Shown piece after piece: positions 18,367 to 18,556 of a stretch of DNA of 18,556 bases; the first letter of the stretch is position 1; each line of letters starts with the position of its first letter. Made by a program: the position numbers and the translations under genes. The notes below the pieces were generated by a model. That model made no database searches. It was not told where the DNA came from and was given only the letters and a program-made list of their open reading frames with translations. Source of the DNA: Ophioceras dolichostomum (lineage: Eukaryota; Ascomycota; Sordariomycetes; Magnaporthales; Ophioceraceae); NCBI GenBank assembly GCA_003049485.1, contig PYST01000532.1:1-18556 (forward strand), in the 5' to 3' direction.

Positions 18367-18556
18367 TTCAGTTCCAGGTTGGTATTCAATGGACGCCACA
18401 GAATGCAGGGAGGGAGAGGTCACGAATGAAATTTCGGACAGGGGACGCCTAATTGTCCGGGCGGACTGGCGCCCACTAGGTGCACACTGCTGTGCGCTTA
18501 GATAAGTAAAAACTACTTACGTAATTGTCAAAAATGCATCTAACGCAGCCAACCCC
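18367..18556. other. Window-end segment, possible mobile-element edge
   Basis: Sequence style changes here, with no codon bias. From 18439 it reads CAGGGGACGCCTAATTGTCC, then GGAC and GGCGCC variants. A six-base inverted repeat TAAGTA/TACTTA lies near 18504-18520, and an ATG at 18534 opens a frame to the window end. CAGGG-type ends with clustered short repeats are typical of hAT transposons, but the other end is not visible, so no element is asserted. Confidence 0.2.

Noticed and set aside
1..18556. Biosynthetic cluster, CRISPR, rRNA or telomere repeats
   Set aside because: No spaced direct repeats, rRNA-like stretches, TTAGGG arrays or secondary-metabolite enzymes are visible. The genes are unrelated housekeeping or uncharacterised genes.

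Overview
The window looks like nuclear DNA from a filamentous ascomycete (Pezizomycotina, probably Sordariomycetes). The signs are short GT-AG introns with CTAAC/CTGAC branch sites, strongly C-ending codons in the exons, pyrimidine-rich leaders before start codons, and fungal-type proteins. Nothing in it looks bacterial or viral.

Layout: (1) 1-1344 is gene-free DNA upstream of a sulfate permease and carries a perfect CYS3-type palindrome at 763-772. (2) 1345-4318 (+) is a five-exon SulP sulfate permease of 884 aa with a C-terminal STAS domain. (3) 4965-5501 (-) is a small two-exon gene for Pcc1, a KEOPS/EKC subunit (124 aa). It converges on the permease, and its first exon is too short to appear as an ORF. 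(4) 5502-6334 is a divergent promoter with CCAAT boxes and an RFX-like X-box. (5) 6335-8853 (+) is a three-exon CDC14 dual-specificity phosphatase of 688 aa. (6) 8854 to about 15340 is roughly 6.5 kb with no convincing gene. It holds GGTACC/CCTAGG-rich repeat patches, a purine-rich stretch near 11.5-12.9 kb, a poly-T run, a (CA)n microsatellite and a pyrimidine-rich stretch leading to a TATA box at 15345. (7) 15548-17521 (+) is an intronless gene for an uncharacterised SWIM zinc-finger protein of about 657 aa. (8) 17522-18556 is a pyrimidine-rich leader with a second TATA box, a short exon-like ORF from 18205, and a terminal segment that may be the edge of a mobile element.

The genes do not form a functional cluster. 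The permease serves sulfate uptake and is probably under sulfur-starvation control. Pcc1 serves tRNA t6A modification and Cdc14 acts in mitotic exit and septation; these two are linked only by sharing a promoter region. The SWIM protein has no assigned role, and its very long upstream region is its most notable feature. I found no clear new multi-gene system. The best leads are the hidden PCC1 gene, the CYS3 site, the SWIM protein with its 6.5 kb upstream region, and the possible element edge at the right end.
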